Positions 25,022-32,713 of a stretch of DNA of 64,000 nt are shown here, one piece after another; the stretch's first letter is position 1, and every line of letters starts with the position of its first letter. Origin of the DNA: Dyadobacter chenhuakuii. Its GTDB lineage: Bacteria > Bacteroidota > Bacteroidia > Cytophagales > Spirosomataceae. The DNA lies in assembly GCF_023821985.2 (NCBI RefSeq), contig NZ_CP098805.1, forward strand, positions 4,522,501 to 4,586,500, read 5' to 3'. Made by a program: the position numbers and the translations under genes. The notes under the pieces were generated by a model, which saw nothing but the letters and a program-made list of their open reading frames with translations, searched no databases and was not told the origin of the DNA.

Positions 25022-26950
25022 TTATTTTTCCGCTGGTGCTGCTGGTGCCGCGGGCGGAGCAGGAGCTTTCGGTGCTTTTGCCTTTGCAGGCGCGGGCGGT
25101 GGAGGTGGCGCTTGTCCGCTCCGGATAGAAGTGGCCTTTGCGGGTCGAGGAACACGTGCAACCTTTGCTCGCGGGACGGATCTGGCTTCGAAGCGCGCAA
25201 GACCAAGTGATTCAACGCCCATTTTCTCACCGATCGATTCCATCTTTTCACGAAGGCCTTCCATTTCTTTTTCAAGATTTCGGATCGGCTCTTCCGCTTT
25301 TAATGTTTCTTTTCTCGTAGAAGCGATTTGTGCATTCAGCTCGGAAATAATTTGCTCTTGTGCTTTGATCTGTTGTTCGAAATCAGCCAGTTGCTTTTCC
25401 AATTCCTGTTCGTTAATCTTGGCATCATTGGAACGGGATTTTTCCAGAAGCGAGGATCTTTTTTCCATCAGATCTTCGCGCAGCTCCATAGCGCCTTCTT
25501 TTTTCCAATCGAGCTTCTCCATATTCCTTTCCACACGCTCCACCTCGAACCGGTATTTTTCCATTTCGAGATTAAGCTCCTCAATACGCTGATTATATGG
25601 CTCCATTTCTGCCTGCAATGCTTGCAGCTTGCGATGGATCTCGTTCATCTTTTTCTGCGTCGAGTCGTTCATAAAGGGAACGTCTGCCATACCGGCGAAG
25701 TCAATTTCAGGGATTTCAAACTCGGGAATTTCAATTGAAGGGATGTCAAAATCTGGGATGCTTATTTCCGCAACATCATCTACGTGAATGTCAATCGGTT
25801 CGTTAGCAGCAATTTGGTAAACATTACCCTCCTTAACTTTATAAGTGTGTTGCTTGTGCTTTTTGGTGACCGGTTTTGTGATCTTTTTTGCCACTTTTTG
25901 CTTGTCACTTTTTTGGGCGACAGCATAAACGGAAACACCAATGGCCAAACTTAATGCAAAAAATATGATGGGGAAATTACCAAGTGTCGCAGGCTTCGGG
26001 CTTATGCCCATAACGCGCTGAATCCGTTGTAGAAGCAATGGTTTTTTAGAAGCAAAGGCCATCGCAAAACCAGGCGTGTGCTGCCATTCGGCCACTTTTA
26101 CCAATGCGTGCGCTAGTGACATTTTGTCCCCGCAAACGCTCAGTGCAATGTCGTCACAGCAATGTTCACGTTCCGCCCGGATCCGGTCCGATAGCCACCA
26201 TATGGCAGGATGGAAAAAGAAAACAACTTCCACAAAAGATTGCAGCATGTTGATCAAATAATCATTGCGACGGATATGCGCCAGTTCGTGTGCCAAAATC
26301 GCCTCCACTTGCGAAGTCGAAAACCCGGAAAGCAAACCGATCGGAATCAACACGACCGGGCTAAGGGCTCCAATGACCATAGGCGTTACAATTTTGGCGG
26401 ACTCCCGGAATTCAACCGATTGCGTAATGTTCATTTTAGCAATCATCACGCCAAATCGGGCACGCCATTCTTTATCCATGACAATGTTGGCTTTTGTGCG
26501 CAATCTTTCCGTAAAGATCCATCCGCCTGCAAAACGCAAGAGCAGAAAAGCAGCGCCAATAAGCCAGCATACAACCAGTTCGTTTAAATGGGCCGATAGC
26601 CAAATCTGAATCTTAAACGAAAGTGGAAGTTGTGTATCCATCGCACGGTTCATTGTGGAACTGGCCAAATGGATCATTTCATTGGATTTAGCGCCTAGGC
26701 CTGCGTCGACTATTGCCGCTGACGTTCCTTTAAAATAATAATAAATGAATGTGAGTCCGGATACGAAAACCTGAGCGGCCAAAAATCCGACGCCAAAAAC
26801 GTATTTCAGATTGGCAGATTTGCGGCGAAGCAGATAGAAGCCAGCTATGGCGATAACAGCGATTAATGTGCCTTGCCAGAGGGAATGAATCAAAGTCCAT
26901 CCAAAGGAAGTGACGGCTTGGTCAGAAAGAAGGTTTTGGATTATTTTCAT
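25022..26950 (-). CDS. BlaR1/MecR1-like M56 membrane metallopeptidase with coiled-coil tail
   Basis: A 642-residue membrane protein. The N-terminal part has about four membrane segments (roughly 20-40, 50-72, 125-145, 190-210), with the zinc motif HELAH at 221-225 and a distal Glu in RAEREHCCDD near 260. A further membrane segment follows at about 325-347. Instead of a beta-lactam sensor domain the C-terminus carries a basic stretch, four tandem IPx(F/I)(D/E) pentapeptides (about 398-417), a long coiled coil (about 430-600) and a Pro/Ala-rich end. M56 proteins sense an envelope signal and inactivate the BlaI-type repressor encoded 2 bases upstream. The signal is unknown. Confidence 0.88.
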   Translation of the reverse strand: MKIIQNLLSDQAVTSFGWTLIHSLWQGTLIAVIAIAGFYLLRRKSANLKYVFGVGFLAAQVFVSGLTFIYYYFKGTSAAIVDAGLGAKSNEMIHLASSTMNRAMDTQLPLSFKIQIWLSAHLNELVVCWLIGAAFLLLRFAGGWIFTERLRTKANIVMDKEWRARFGVMIAKMNITQSVEFRESAKIVTPMVIGALSPVVLIPIGLLSGFSTSQVEAILAHELAHIRRNDYLINMLQSFVEVVFFFHPAIWWLSDRIRAEREHCCDDIALSVCGDKMSLAHALVKVAEWQHTPGFAMAFASKKPLLLQRIQRVMGISPKPATLGNFPIIFFALSLAIGVSVYAVAQKSDKQKVAKKITKPVTKKHKQHTYKVKEGNVYQIAANEPIDIHVDDVAEISIPDFDIPSIEIPEFEIPEIDFAGMADVPFMNDSTQKKMNEIHRKLQALQAEMEPYNQRIEELNLEMEKYRFEVERVERNMEKLDWKKEGAMELREDLMEKRSSLLEKSRSNDAKINEQELEKQLADFEQQIKAQEQIISELNAQIASTRKETLKAEEPIRNLEKEMEGLREKMESIGEKMGVESLGLARFEARSVPRAKVARVPRPAKATSIRSGQAPPPPPAPAKAKAPKAPAPPAAPAAPAEK

Positions 26951-26952
26951 GG

Positions 26953-27327
26953 CTAACGATTGTTTTCAAGATTGTTTAATAACGCACGTATTTCATCTAG
27001 TTCTTCTTTGGAGGTGGAATGGTTTCCCAGTGCTTGCATAACCATCTGTGCGGCTGAGCCCTGAAATGCAGTTTCCACCAATTTGCCCAGCAAGTTTTGC
27101 TGTGTCTCCTCTTTCCCCAGCAACGCAACATAAATGTGCGAGCGACCCTGTTCGGTGCGATACAAAAGTCCTTTGTCATGCATGATCTGCATAAGCTTTA
27201 ATGTAGTTGTGTAACCCACATCTTTGGTCACAGACAAGGCATCATGAACTGCACGCACGGTGCTGGGGCCTGCTTGCCAGAGGTAATTTAAAATTTTTAG
27301 TTCGGAATCGGTTGGCTTGATGTACAT
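26953..27327 (-). CDS. BlaI/MecI/CopY-family transcriptional repressor
   Basis: A 124-residue winged-helix repressor. PTDSELKILNYLWQAGPSTV at the N-terminus and DVGYTTTLKLMQIMHDKGLL (recognition helix region) are typical; the C-terminal helices for dimerisation and proteolytic control follow. The ATG at 27327 is preferred; an earlier start at 27384 would run through the operator sites. It lies 2 bases before the M56 peptidase gene, the classical repressor-sensor pair, and three palindromic sites in front of it suggest autoregulation. Confidence 0.93.
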   Translation of the reverse strand: MYIKPTDSELKILNYLWQAGPSTVRAVHDALSVTKDVGYTTTLKLMQIMHDKGLLYRTEQGRSHIYVALLGKEETQQNLLGKLVETAFQGSAAQMVMQALGNHSTSKEELDEIRALLNNLENNR

Positions 27328-27339
27328 GACAGAAATGTT

Positions 27340-27413
27340 ATACGATAATCTTCGTATCAAATGTCTACGAAAAAAATCGTACATGCAAGCCCTAGCTACG
27401 ATTTTTTTCGTAG
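27340..27413 (-). promoter_or_regulatory. Three BlaI-type operator palindromes
   Basis: Three copies of the perfect inverted repeat TACGA-N6-TCGTA: 27341-27356 (extended to ATACGA/TCGTAT), 27366-27381, and 27397-27412 (extended to CTACGA/TCGTAG). Centres are 25 and 31 bases apart. They lie directly upstream of the repressor start at 27327. BlaI-family repressors bind such dyads as dimers, so this is very likely the autoregulatory operator. Confidence 0.8.
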
Positions 27414-27460
27414 TTAATTGTTAAAATAAGTTAAAGAGTTGATTGGTAACGAGATAAAGC

Positions 27461-27494
27461 AAGAAAATCCAGCTGAGCGTAGCTGGATTTTCTT
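27461..27494 (-). terminator. Strong inverted repeat, probable terminator after dnaN
   Basis: A perfect 14-bp stem (27461-27474 with 27481-27494) with a 6-base loop. The stem itself ends in A/T-rich bases (AAGAAAA, TTTTCTT) rather than being followed by a long T-run, so it is a moderate terminator on either strand. It separates dnaN from the repressor promoter. Confidence 0.6.
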
Positions 27495-27497
27495 TAA

Positions 27498-27572
27498 GGG
27501 GTAAAACCCTAAATCCCTAAAGGGACTTGTTTTACTTAAATAACATCTGTAAGCCCCTTCAAGGGGTTGGGG
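27498..27572 (-). repeat. Intergenic palindromic repeat, copy 2
   Basis: Read on the minus strand this matches the element at 17297-17365: it starts CCCCAACCCCTTGAAGGGGC and contains AAGTCCCTTTAGGGATTTAG. The centre differs in sequence and is slightly longer. It lies just downstream of the dnaN stop, as copy 1 lies downstream of nuoD and asd. Confidence 0.75.
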
Positions 27573-27579
27573 TAAACTG

Positions 27580-28704
27580 CTAAACGTAAGTGTTTAACAT
27601 TACTGGCATCACCAGCATTAAGATATCTTCATTCTCCTCCTGGTCCACTGGAATGATCAAACCAGCGCGATTTGGAGCAGATAATTCGAATGTAATTGTC
27701 TTGCTGGAAAGGTTACCTAAAACCTCGATGAGGAACTTAGCATTGAAGCCAATTTCCATGTCATCGCCATTATATTCGCACATTAAGCGCTCATTTGCTT
27801 CGTTGGAATAATCAAGGTCCTCAGCTGAAATTACGAGGTCGTTCAATGACATTTTCAAGCGAACCTGATGCGTTGTTCTGTTGGAATAGATGGAAATACG
27901 TCTTAGCGAACTAAGGATTTCCATCCTGTTGATGGTAAGCGTATTTTGATTGTTCGTTGGAATCGCATTCTCATAATCCGGGAAACGCTCGTCAATCAGG
28001 CGGCAGATCATGCGGATATTTCCAAAGCTGAAAAAGGCATTGCTGGAAGTGAATTCAGCTTTAACCGGCAAATCTTCGGATGGCAAGCAAGACTTCAACA
28101 AATTCAATGCTTTCCGCTGAATGATCATCGATGTATCTACATCAGATTTGATATCCGTCCGGCGATATCTTACCAGGCGGTGACCGTCCGTTGCCACGAA
28201 TGTTGCGTTTTCTGTCCCCATTTGAACGAAAACCCCGGTCATAGCAGGCCGAAGATCGTCTGTGCTGGTGGCGAACAATGTATTCGCTATGGCCGCACCT
28301 AATGCAGACGAAGAAAAGTCAACGGATTGGCCGCGATTAACAGCCGGTGTCTTAGGGAAATCGATTGGATTTTCGCCTGAGAGCTTGTAGCGACCATTGT
28401 CAGAGATGATCTCTGTTCCGAATGTTTCACTATTCACTTGCAATGTGATCGGCTGCTCAGGCAATCCGCGAAGCGTATCCAGCAACAATTTAGCAGGGAT
28501 CGCAATGGCTCCTTTTTCAGAAGATTCAACCTCGATTTCAGTGATCATCACCGTTTGCAGGTCAGAAGCCGTCACGGTTAATGTATTGCCTTCCAGCGAT
28601 AAAAGGAAGTTCTCAAGAATAGGCACAATTGGGTTCGTTGAAACGACACCGTTTATAGCAGATAGCTGTTTGAGTAGAACTGATGACGAAACGACAAACT
28701 TCAT
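27580..28704 (-). CDS. dnaN: DNA polymerase III subunit beta (sliding clamp)
   Basis: A 374-residue clamp that encircles DNA and tethers the replicative polymerase. Three repeated clamp domains fit the length; characteristic stretches are the N-terminal FVVSSSVLLKQLSAINGVV, ATDGHRLVRYR near residue 170-180, and the C-terminal LIIPVDQEENEDILMLVMPV. The start is ATG at 28704. It is not next to dnaA, which is common in Bacteroidota. A candidate -7 box lies at 28777-28784. Confidence 0.96.
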   Translation of the reverse strand: MKFVVSSSVLLKQLSAINGVVSTNPIVPILENFLLSLEGNTLTVTASDLQTVMITEIEVESSEKGAIAIPAKLLLDTLRGLPEQPITLQVNSETFGTEIISDNGRYKLSGENPIDFPKTPAVNRGQSVDFSSSALGAAIANTLFATSTDDLRPAMTGVFVQMGTENATFVATDGHRLVRYRRTDIKSDVDTSMIIQRKALNLLKSCLPSEDLPVKAEFTSSNAFFSFGNIRMICRLIDERFPDYENAIPTNNQNTLTINRMEILSSLRRISIYSNRTTHQVRLKMSLNDLVISAEDLDYSNEANERLMCEYNGDDMEIGFNAKFLIEVLGNLSSKTITFELSAPNRAGLIIPVDQEENEDILMLVMPVMLNTYV

Positions 28705-28776
28705 AATTCGTGACGTAAGTGTTTAGATGATAAATTTATAGAAAGACAGGTTTGAAAAAATCTGTCTTGTAGTGAA

Positions 28777-28784
28777 CAAAAGTA
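28777..28784 (-). promoter_or_regulatory. Candidate -7 promoter box of dnaN
   Basis: On the minus strand TACTTTTG fits TAnnTTTG and lies 73 bases before the dnaN ATG. A 7-bp stem AAGACAG/CTGTCTT follows in the leader (28743-28768). No -33 box is clear. Confidence 0.35.
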
Positions 28785-28812
28785 TAAAAAATTACCGATG
28801 AAGCAGCCCTTA

Positions 28813-30465
28813 TCAGGTGAATTTTCGCACACGAAGATAGTAGCGCAACGCTCCAAAAATCCCGATTAGCGCAATAGGCAAGAGTAAATTGAGTGCCTGC
28901 CAGAATTTCTTATTTTCCTGGATCTGGATTTTGTCCAATGCCCGAATGTCGATCTGTTTGTTGCGTGCTTTGATCAATCCGTTTGCGTCCGTCATGTAAT
29001 CAAGCGCATGCATCACGAAGTCCTTGTTTCCGAATGTTTGTTTCGTCACGCGGTCGTAACCGAGCGGAAGCGGAGCATTCCTTTTATAATCATAATCATT
29101 TACAATCAAATCACCGTCTGAGCAAATGATCACTTTCGCCGGATTTCCCTTTGATTTAAATTTTGCAGCGCGTGGGTCGCCGGGTAAAATTCTGTTGGCA
29201 AACAGAGATGTGAATGACCCTTCCAAAAGGACACCCGCCAGTTTTGTCCCATTATTATAAGTCGCCGGATCCGGATCCTTACGCGCTTCGTTGTAACCTA
29301 CCAATGCGGGTGCATTTACGACCTGCGTGTAGCCGGAAGTCATTAGTAATGGTGTTTTATTGATTTCAGGAACGCCGCCAACCGTGTCAATCGAGCTCAA
29401 AAATCTTGTATAAACTGCATTGAGGTTCCTCGTGATCGTATGTGTGCCAAAGTTATTCAGCAAGGGGAAAAAACGCCAGGGCATAGGCCTGATCTCCGGC
29501 TTGTCGCCCATATTGCCGACATTCAGCAGAATTTCGGCACAATTTAAGTCTTTCACAAGGTTTGTATTCACACGAGCGCCCCATTTAAAGAACAGGTCAT
29601 TCAGATTCAAATCCTGTGGCTGCGCATAATTCCCATCCAGACTAACGCTGTCGACACGCGCCCCATCAACAAAGAAAAGCGCTTTCCCGCCTCCCATAAT
29701 GTATTGGTCAAGCTTAAATTTTTCATCATCCGAAAATGCGCTGTCGGGTTTCAGCACAAGTAATGCATCGAGTCCCTCATAGGATTCGGGATTGTTCATG
29801 TCCAGAAACACATCGTAGCTCTGCTGAATGGTCGCTATCAGGTCGCTCAATCGGGCAGGGGAGATTTTGGTATGACTTACCACCAGCCCGACTTTTTTAT
29901 GTTCCTGGCTGCCTAAAAGCCGGATAGCGGATGCAATTTCAAATTCTACACCCTCATAGGACTGGTTAAGCTGTTCTTCCGGGGAGCTGGATCTGTTTCC
30001 TTTCAGGAGCTGCACCGGGACAGACATCGTATCCGCCTGAACGATTACTCCCGGAAAAATGATCTTTTCCGTTCGTTTGCCATCTTCGTTTGCAAAGACA
30101 TTGGTTGGGGTTAAACCCCGGTCTACAAGATTCAAATATTGCTTTTGCCTTTGCTCTTCACTGGATGCCTCGGATGGATCCGAATAATTGATGATCAGAT
30201 GGCCGTTTGCGTAGGTTTTAAATTCCTCCAATGTTTCACGCGTCGCACTTTCCAGCCTTTCAAAACCGGCGGGCAGATCGCCATTTAGGTAAACATTAAC
30301 AATAATATCTTTGTCCAGATCACTTAAAAGCTGTTTTGTAGCCTCCGAAATGCTATAACGCTTATCCTCCGTAAGATCCCATCGAAAGAAGAATTGTGAA
30401 GCCAACCAGTTTACCCCGGCGAGCAAACCTATAATCAAGACTAACCGGAGTGTTGTGTTTTTCAT
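28813..30465 (-). CDS. gldG: Gliding motility-associated ABC transporter component GldG
   Basis: A 550-residue protein of the GldG family (uncharacterised ABC-2-type auxiliary fold). An N-terminal membrane segment (about 5-25, NTTLRLVLIIGLLAGVNWLA) is followed by the family block RWDLTEDKRYSISEATKQLL, a large extracytoplasmic domain, and a C-terminal membrane segment with a basic end (FWQALNLLLPIALIGIFGAL near 520-540). GldG works with GldA and GldF in flavobacterial gliding. Here no gldF or gldA lies next to it: upstream is a terminator and a PhyH gene, downstream dnaN. Confidence 0.88.
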   Translation of the reverse strand: MKNTTLRLVLIIGLLAGVNWLASQFFFRWDLTEDKRYSISEATKQLLSDLDKDIIVNVYLNGDLPAGFERLESATRETLEEFKTYANGHLIINYSDPSEASSEEQRQKQYLNLVDRGLTPTNVFANEDGKRTEKIIFPGVIVQADTMSVPVQLLKGNRSSSPEEQLNQSYEGVEFEIASAIRLLGSQEHKKVGLVVSHTKISPARLSDLIATIQQSYDVFLDMNNPESYEGLDALLVLKPDSAFSDDEKFKLDQYIMGGGKALFFVDGARVDSVSLDGNYAQPQDLNLNDLFFKWGARVNTNLVKDLNCAEILLNVGNMGDKPEIRPMPWRFFPLLNNFGTHTITRNLNAVYTRFLSSIDTVGGVPEINKTPLLMTSGYTQVVNAPALVGYNEARKDPDPATYNNGTKLAGVLLEGSFTSLFANRILPGDPRAAKFKSKGNPAKVIICSDGDLIVNDYDYKRNAPLPLGYDRVTKQTFGNKDFVMHALDYMTDANGLIKARNKQIDIRALDKIQIQENKKFWQALNLLLPIALIGIFGALRYYLRVRKFT

Positions 30466-30493
30466 TCAGGGAGATTGGCAAATGATATAAAAC

Positions 30494-30536
30494 AAAAAAT
30501 GGACGATGCTGTGTCCAGTATAAACGTCCATTTTTT
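30494..30536 (-). terminator. Terminator between the PhyH gene and gldG
   Basis: A stem AAAAAATGGACG/CGTCCATTTTTT (30494-30505 with 30525-30536) around a 19-base loop, with A and T runs. On the minus strand it ends transcription from the PhyH gene, so gldG needs its own promoter. Confidence 0.75.
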
Positions 30537-30574
30537 GCAAAAATATAAAAAACCAAAAATGAATTGGTTATTAA

Positions 30575-31582
30575 TTATTTCAATACATCCTCGGATTGGG
30601 GGAAAACAGGGTTGTTATAGATGTAAACGCCATTGAACTCCTGCTTAACAGGCTCCTGGGTTACAAAATTTCTGTGGTAAGGCAATGCCTGTTCGGTTGA
30701 ATAATGGCAAACGAACGATTTTCTGGTTTGTTCCGGATTGGTGATCATTGAACCTCCGTGCGCGAGCGCTGCGTGCCAGATCAGCACATCACCTTTCTTA
30801 ATGAGCAATGTTTCCTTCGGATACTGATGCTCTGCACAGGTTTTGTCGAGATACTGAGCAAATTCGAGCGGTGATTTGGTTGAATCTTTTTTGAACAAAA
30901 TACCGCTTCCGAAGTCAAATTTTGGCATTTTATGTGAGCCAATGTAGTAATAAAGCGGGCCTGAATCGATTTTAATGTCTTCCAAAGCGATCCACGCGGC
31001 TGCCAGGTGGCTTGGAATTTTGGCCGTTACCCAGGGAAAATCCTGATGCGTGGGCTGCTGGCTTCCATACATAAAGACGAGGCTCTGCATGACCACCACT
31101 TTTTGATTAAAAATTGCTTCCAGGAATGAAACAATGGCAGGATGCGTCATCAGTTTTTTTCCCGCCACCGAAGAGTTGTGAAAATCATTGATCTTCACAT
31201 ATTTACCCAGCAATGCTTCTTTTGGGAATTCCTTTATGTTCCGTTCCTGATTTGGTTTAAACTCATCCAGATCTATGCGGACAGAGAGGTCATATTTGTC
31301 AGGATTCTGTACCAGCTCCTGGAAATCGCCCCAGAATTTATCGATCATTTCTTCCGAGATAACATTCTCGAGAACGGCGTAACCTTTTTGTTCCCAGTTT
31401 TCGAGCTTTTCTGCCATGTTATAAGGCACTTTGTAACGAGGTGGATGTTTTGCCAGGAAGTCGGCAATGTTGGCACCAGGCTTGTCAATCCAGGGGAGCG
31501 TAGAAGAGTCAAATTCTTTTAAAGGGAAATAATGGTCTTTAAGAGATTCGGCCTTGCGAATGACGCGCTGAACAATGCTCAT
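30575..31582 (-). CDS. Phytanoyl-CoA dioxygenase (PhyH) family protein
   Basis: A 335-residue Fe(II)/2-oxoglutarate-dependent oxygenase of the PhyH family, cytoplasmic. The iron-binding HxD is visible in PTHQDFPWVT near residue 195, the distal His in IWHAALAHGGSM near 275-285, and an Arg in QTRKSFVCHY follows as the 2-oxoglutarate ligand. The ATG at 31582 (MSIVQRVIRK) is preferred over an upstream extension to 31615. Bacterial members hydroxylate diverse small molecules; the substrate is not predictable. It shares little with the second PhyH protein at 39142. Confidence 0.85.
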   Translation of the reverse strand: MSIVQRVIRKAESLKDHYFPLKEFDSSTLPWIDKPGANIADFLAKHPPRYKVPYNMAEKLENWEQKGYAVLENVISEEMIDKFWGDFQELVQNPDKYDLSVRIDLDEFKPNQERNIKEFPKEALLGKYVKINDFHNSSVAGKKLMTHPAIVSFLEAIFNQKVVVMQSLVFMYGSQQPTHQDFPWVTAKIPSHLAAAWIALEDIKIDSGPLYYYIGSHKMPKFDFGSGILFKKDSTKSPLEFAQYLDKTCAEHQYPKETLLIKKGDVLIWHAALAHGGSMITNPEQTRKSFVCHYSTEQALPYHRNFVTQEPVKQEFNGVYIYNNPVFPQSEDVLK

Positions 31583-31666
31583 GTTGTAATGGGTTAAAGA
31601 AAATGATGTTACCAAATATAATCAAAACTACTTGGCGTGACGGAGCAAATGCGTCACCGCTGGCTG

Positions 31667-32557
31667 CTACTTATTAAACGTGCAACTTCTGTTGTCCGCG
31701 TACTGATAATAAGACTTATAATTAGACGCTTTCGGATCCATACAACCCTTTAAATTGAGCAATTGAATGTTCCTGAAATCAATGGGATGGCTTTCGGCCT
31801 GAAGTGCGATGTAACCGCTTCCAAGCGGCGTATTGTCTTTGCGCACCCATTCCGCTTCGCTGCCTACTTTCCCATCTTTAAATGTATGATTTTTACCAAC
31901 ATAACCACCACCAATTTTTGGATTTGTAAAGACCAGGACAGTGTCGCCTTCGATCATATGGTAAACGATCGAGTCGCCCAATACAATCGCCTCGGCAGTT
32001 ACCCACTGGTCTCCATTGTAAGTTTTTGAGCTGGAATTGATGCAATGCGCCTCATCCACTTTGCCATTGATCTCCACAATGGTCCCGGGTGTACAAAGGT
32101 TGCCCGTTGTGCGTTCACCTGCATTTAACCCACCCAAATATTGCATTTCCAGAGAAATAGGGAAGTCCTGATCGAGACCTAAGCTCGCAGCAGACTGCGA
32201 ATGAAGCATTATACCGCTGTTTCTCACATTCCAGGAAGCCCCGCCGGGCACCTGATTGCCGGTAAAGCGATATTGGAGCCGGATCTTATAATGAGAAAAG
32301 GGCTTGTTGTAATACATATGCCCGTATTCGGTCGTAAACTTTTCGTATTCCTTATAGTTCACCCGGATCATGTTGTCCTCAACAATGAAGGTGTTTTTGT
32401 AATTATCATTCACCTTATGCCCCGCAATCTTAATGTCCCAGCCCGTCAGGTCTTTGCCATTGAACAATGATTGCCATTCTTCCTTGTCAGCGGCTTTTTG
32501 GGCTTTTAAGCTGATAGATAGGAATAGAAAAGATAGGAGTGCTAGGTTTTTGAGCAT
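31667..32557 (-). CDS. DUF1080 (3-keto-disaccharide hydrolase-like) exported protein
   Basis: A 296-residue protein with a signal peptide (MLKNLALLSFLFLSISLKAQ) and one DUF1080 concanavalin-like domain: WQSLFNGKDLTGWDIKIAG at residues 29-47, YGHMYYNKPFSHYKIRLQYR, GNLCTPGTIVE, and the closing GYIALQAESHPIDFRNIQLL, all typical. A short Cys-containing tail (CMDPKASNYKSYYQYAD) resembles a small extracellular module. Some family members hydrolyse 3-keto-glycosides; many act on plant or host glycans. Periplasmic or surface location is likely. The start is ATG at 32557. Confidence 0.87.
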   Translation of the reverse strand: MLKNLALLSFLFLSISLKAQKAADKEEWQSLFNGKDLTGWDIKIAGHKVNDNYKNTFIVEDNMIRVNYKEYEKFTTEYGHMYYNKPFSHYKIRLQYRFTGNQVPGGASWNVRNSGIMLHSQSAASLGLDQDFPISLEMQYLGGLNAGERTTGNLCTPGTIVEINGKVDEAHCINSSSKTYNGDQWVTAEAIVLGDSIVYHMIEGDTVLVFTNPKIGGGYVGKNHTFKDGKVGSEAEWVRKDNTPLGSGYIALQAESHPIDFRNIQLLNLKGCMDPKASNYKSYYQYADNRSCTFNK

Positions 32558-32578
32558 TGGATTTTTGATTTTTTTGTT

Positions 32579-32636
32579 GCCACGGATGCACGAATGTTCA
32601 CGAATAACGATTAGTGAAAATTCGTGTATCCGTGGC
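32579..32636 (+). repeat. Long hairpin-forming intergenic repeat
   Basis: Two 23-base arms (32579-32601 and 32614-32636) pair with 21 of 23 positions matched around a 12-base loop. The left arm begins GCCACGGATGCACGAATG. It resembles the widespread short palindromic repeats seen between Bacteroidota genes. It separates rnr from the DUF1080 gene. Confidence 0.7.
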
Positions 32637-32713
32637 AAAACATCAAAGCACCAATCGCTTATATTCTAACTTACCTCTGGCGAAATTAACCAATGGCAAG
32701 CTTACCCGCCTAA

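Noticed and set aside
25014..25592. A 192-codon plus-strand frame rich in Gly, Ala, Ser and Phe
   Set aside because: It is the mirror of the Pro/Ala-rich tail and Glu/Lys-rich coiled coil of the M56 peptidase, a composition effect.
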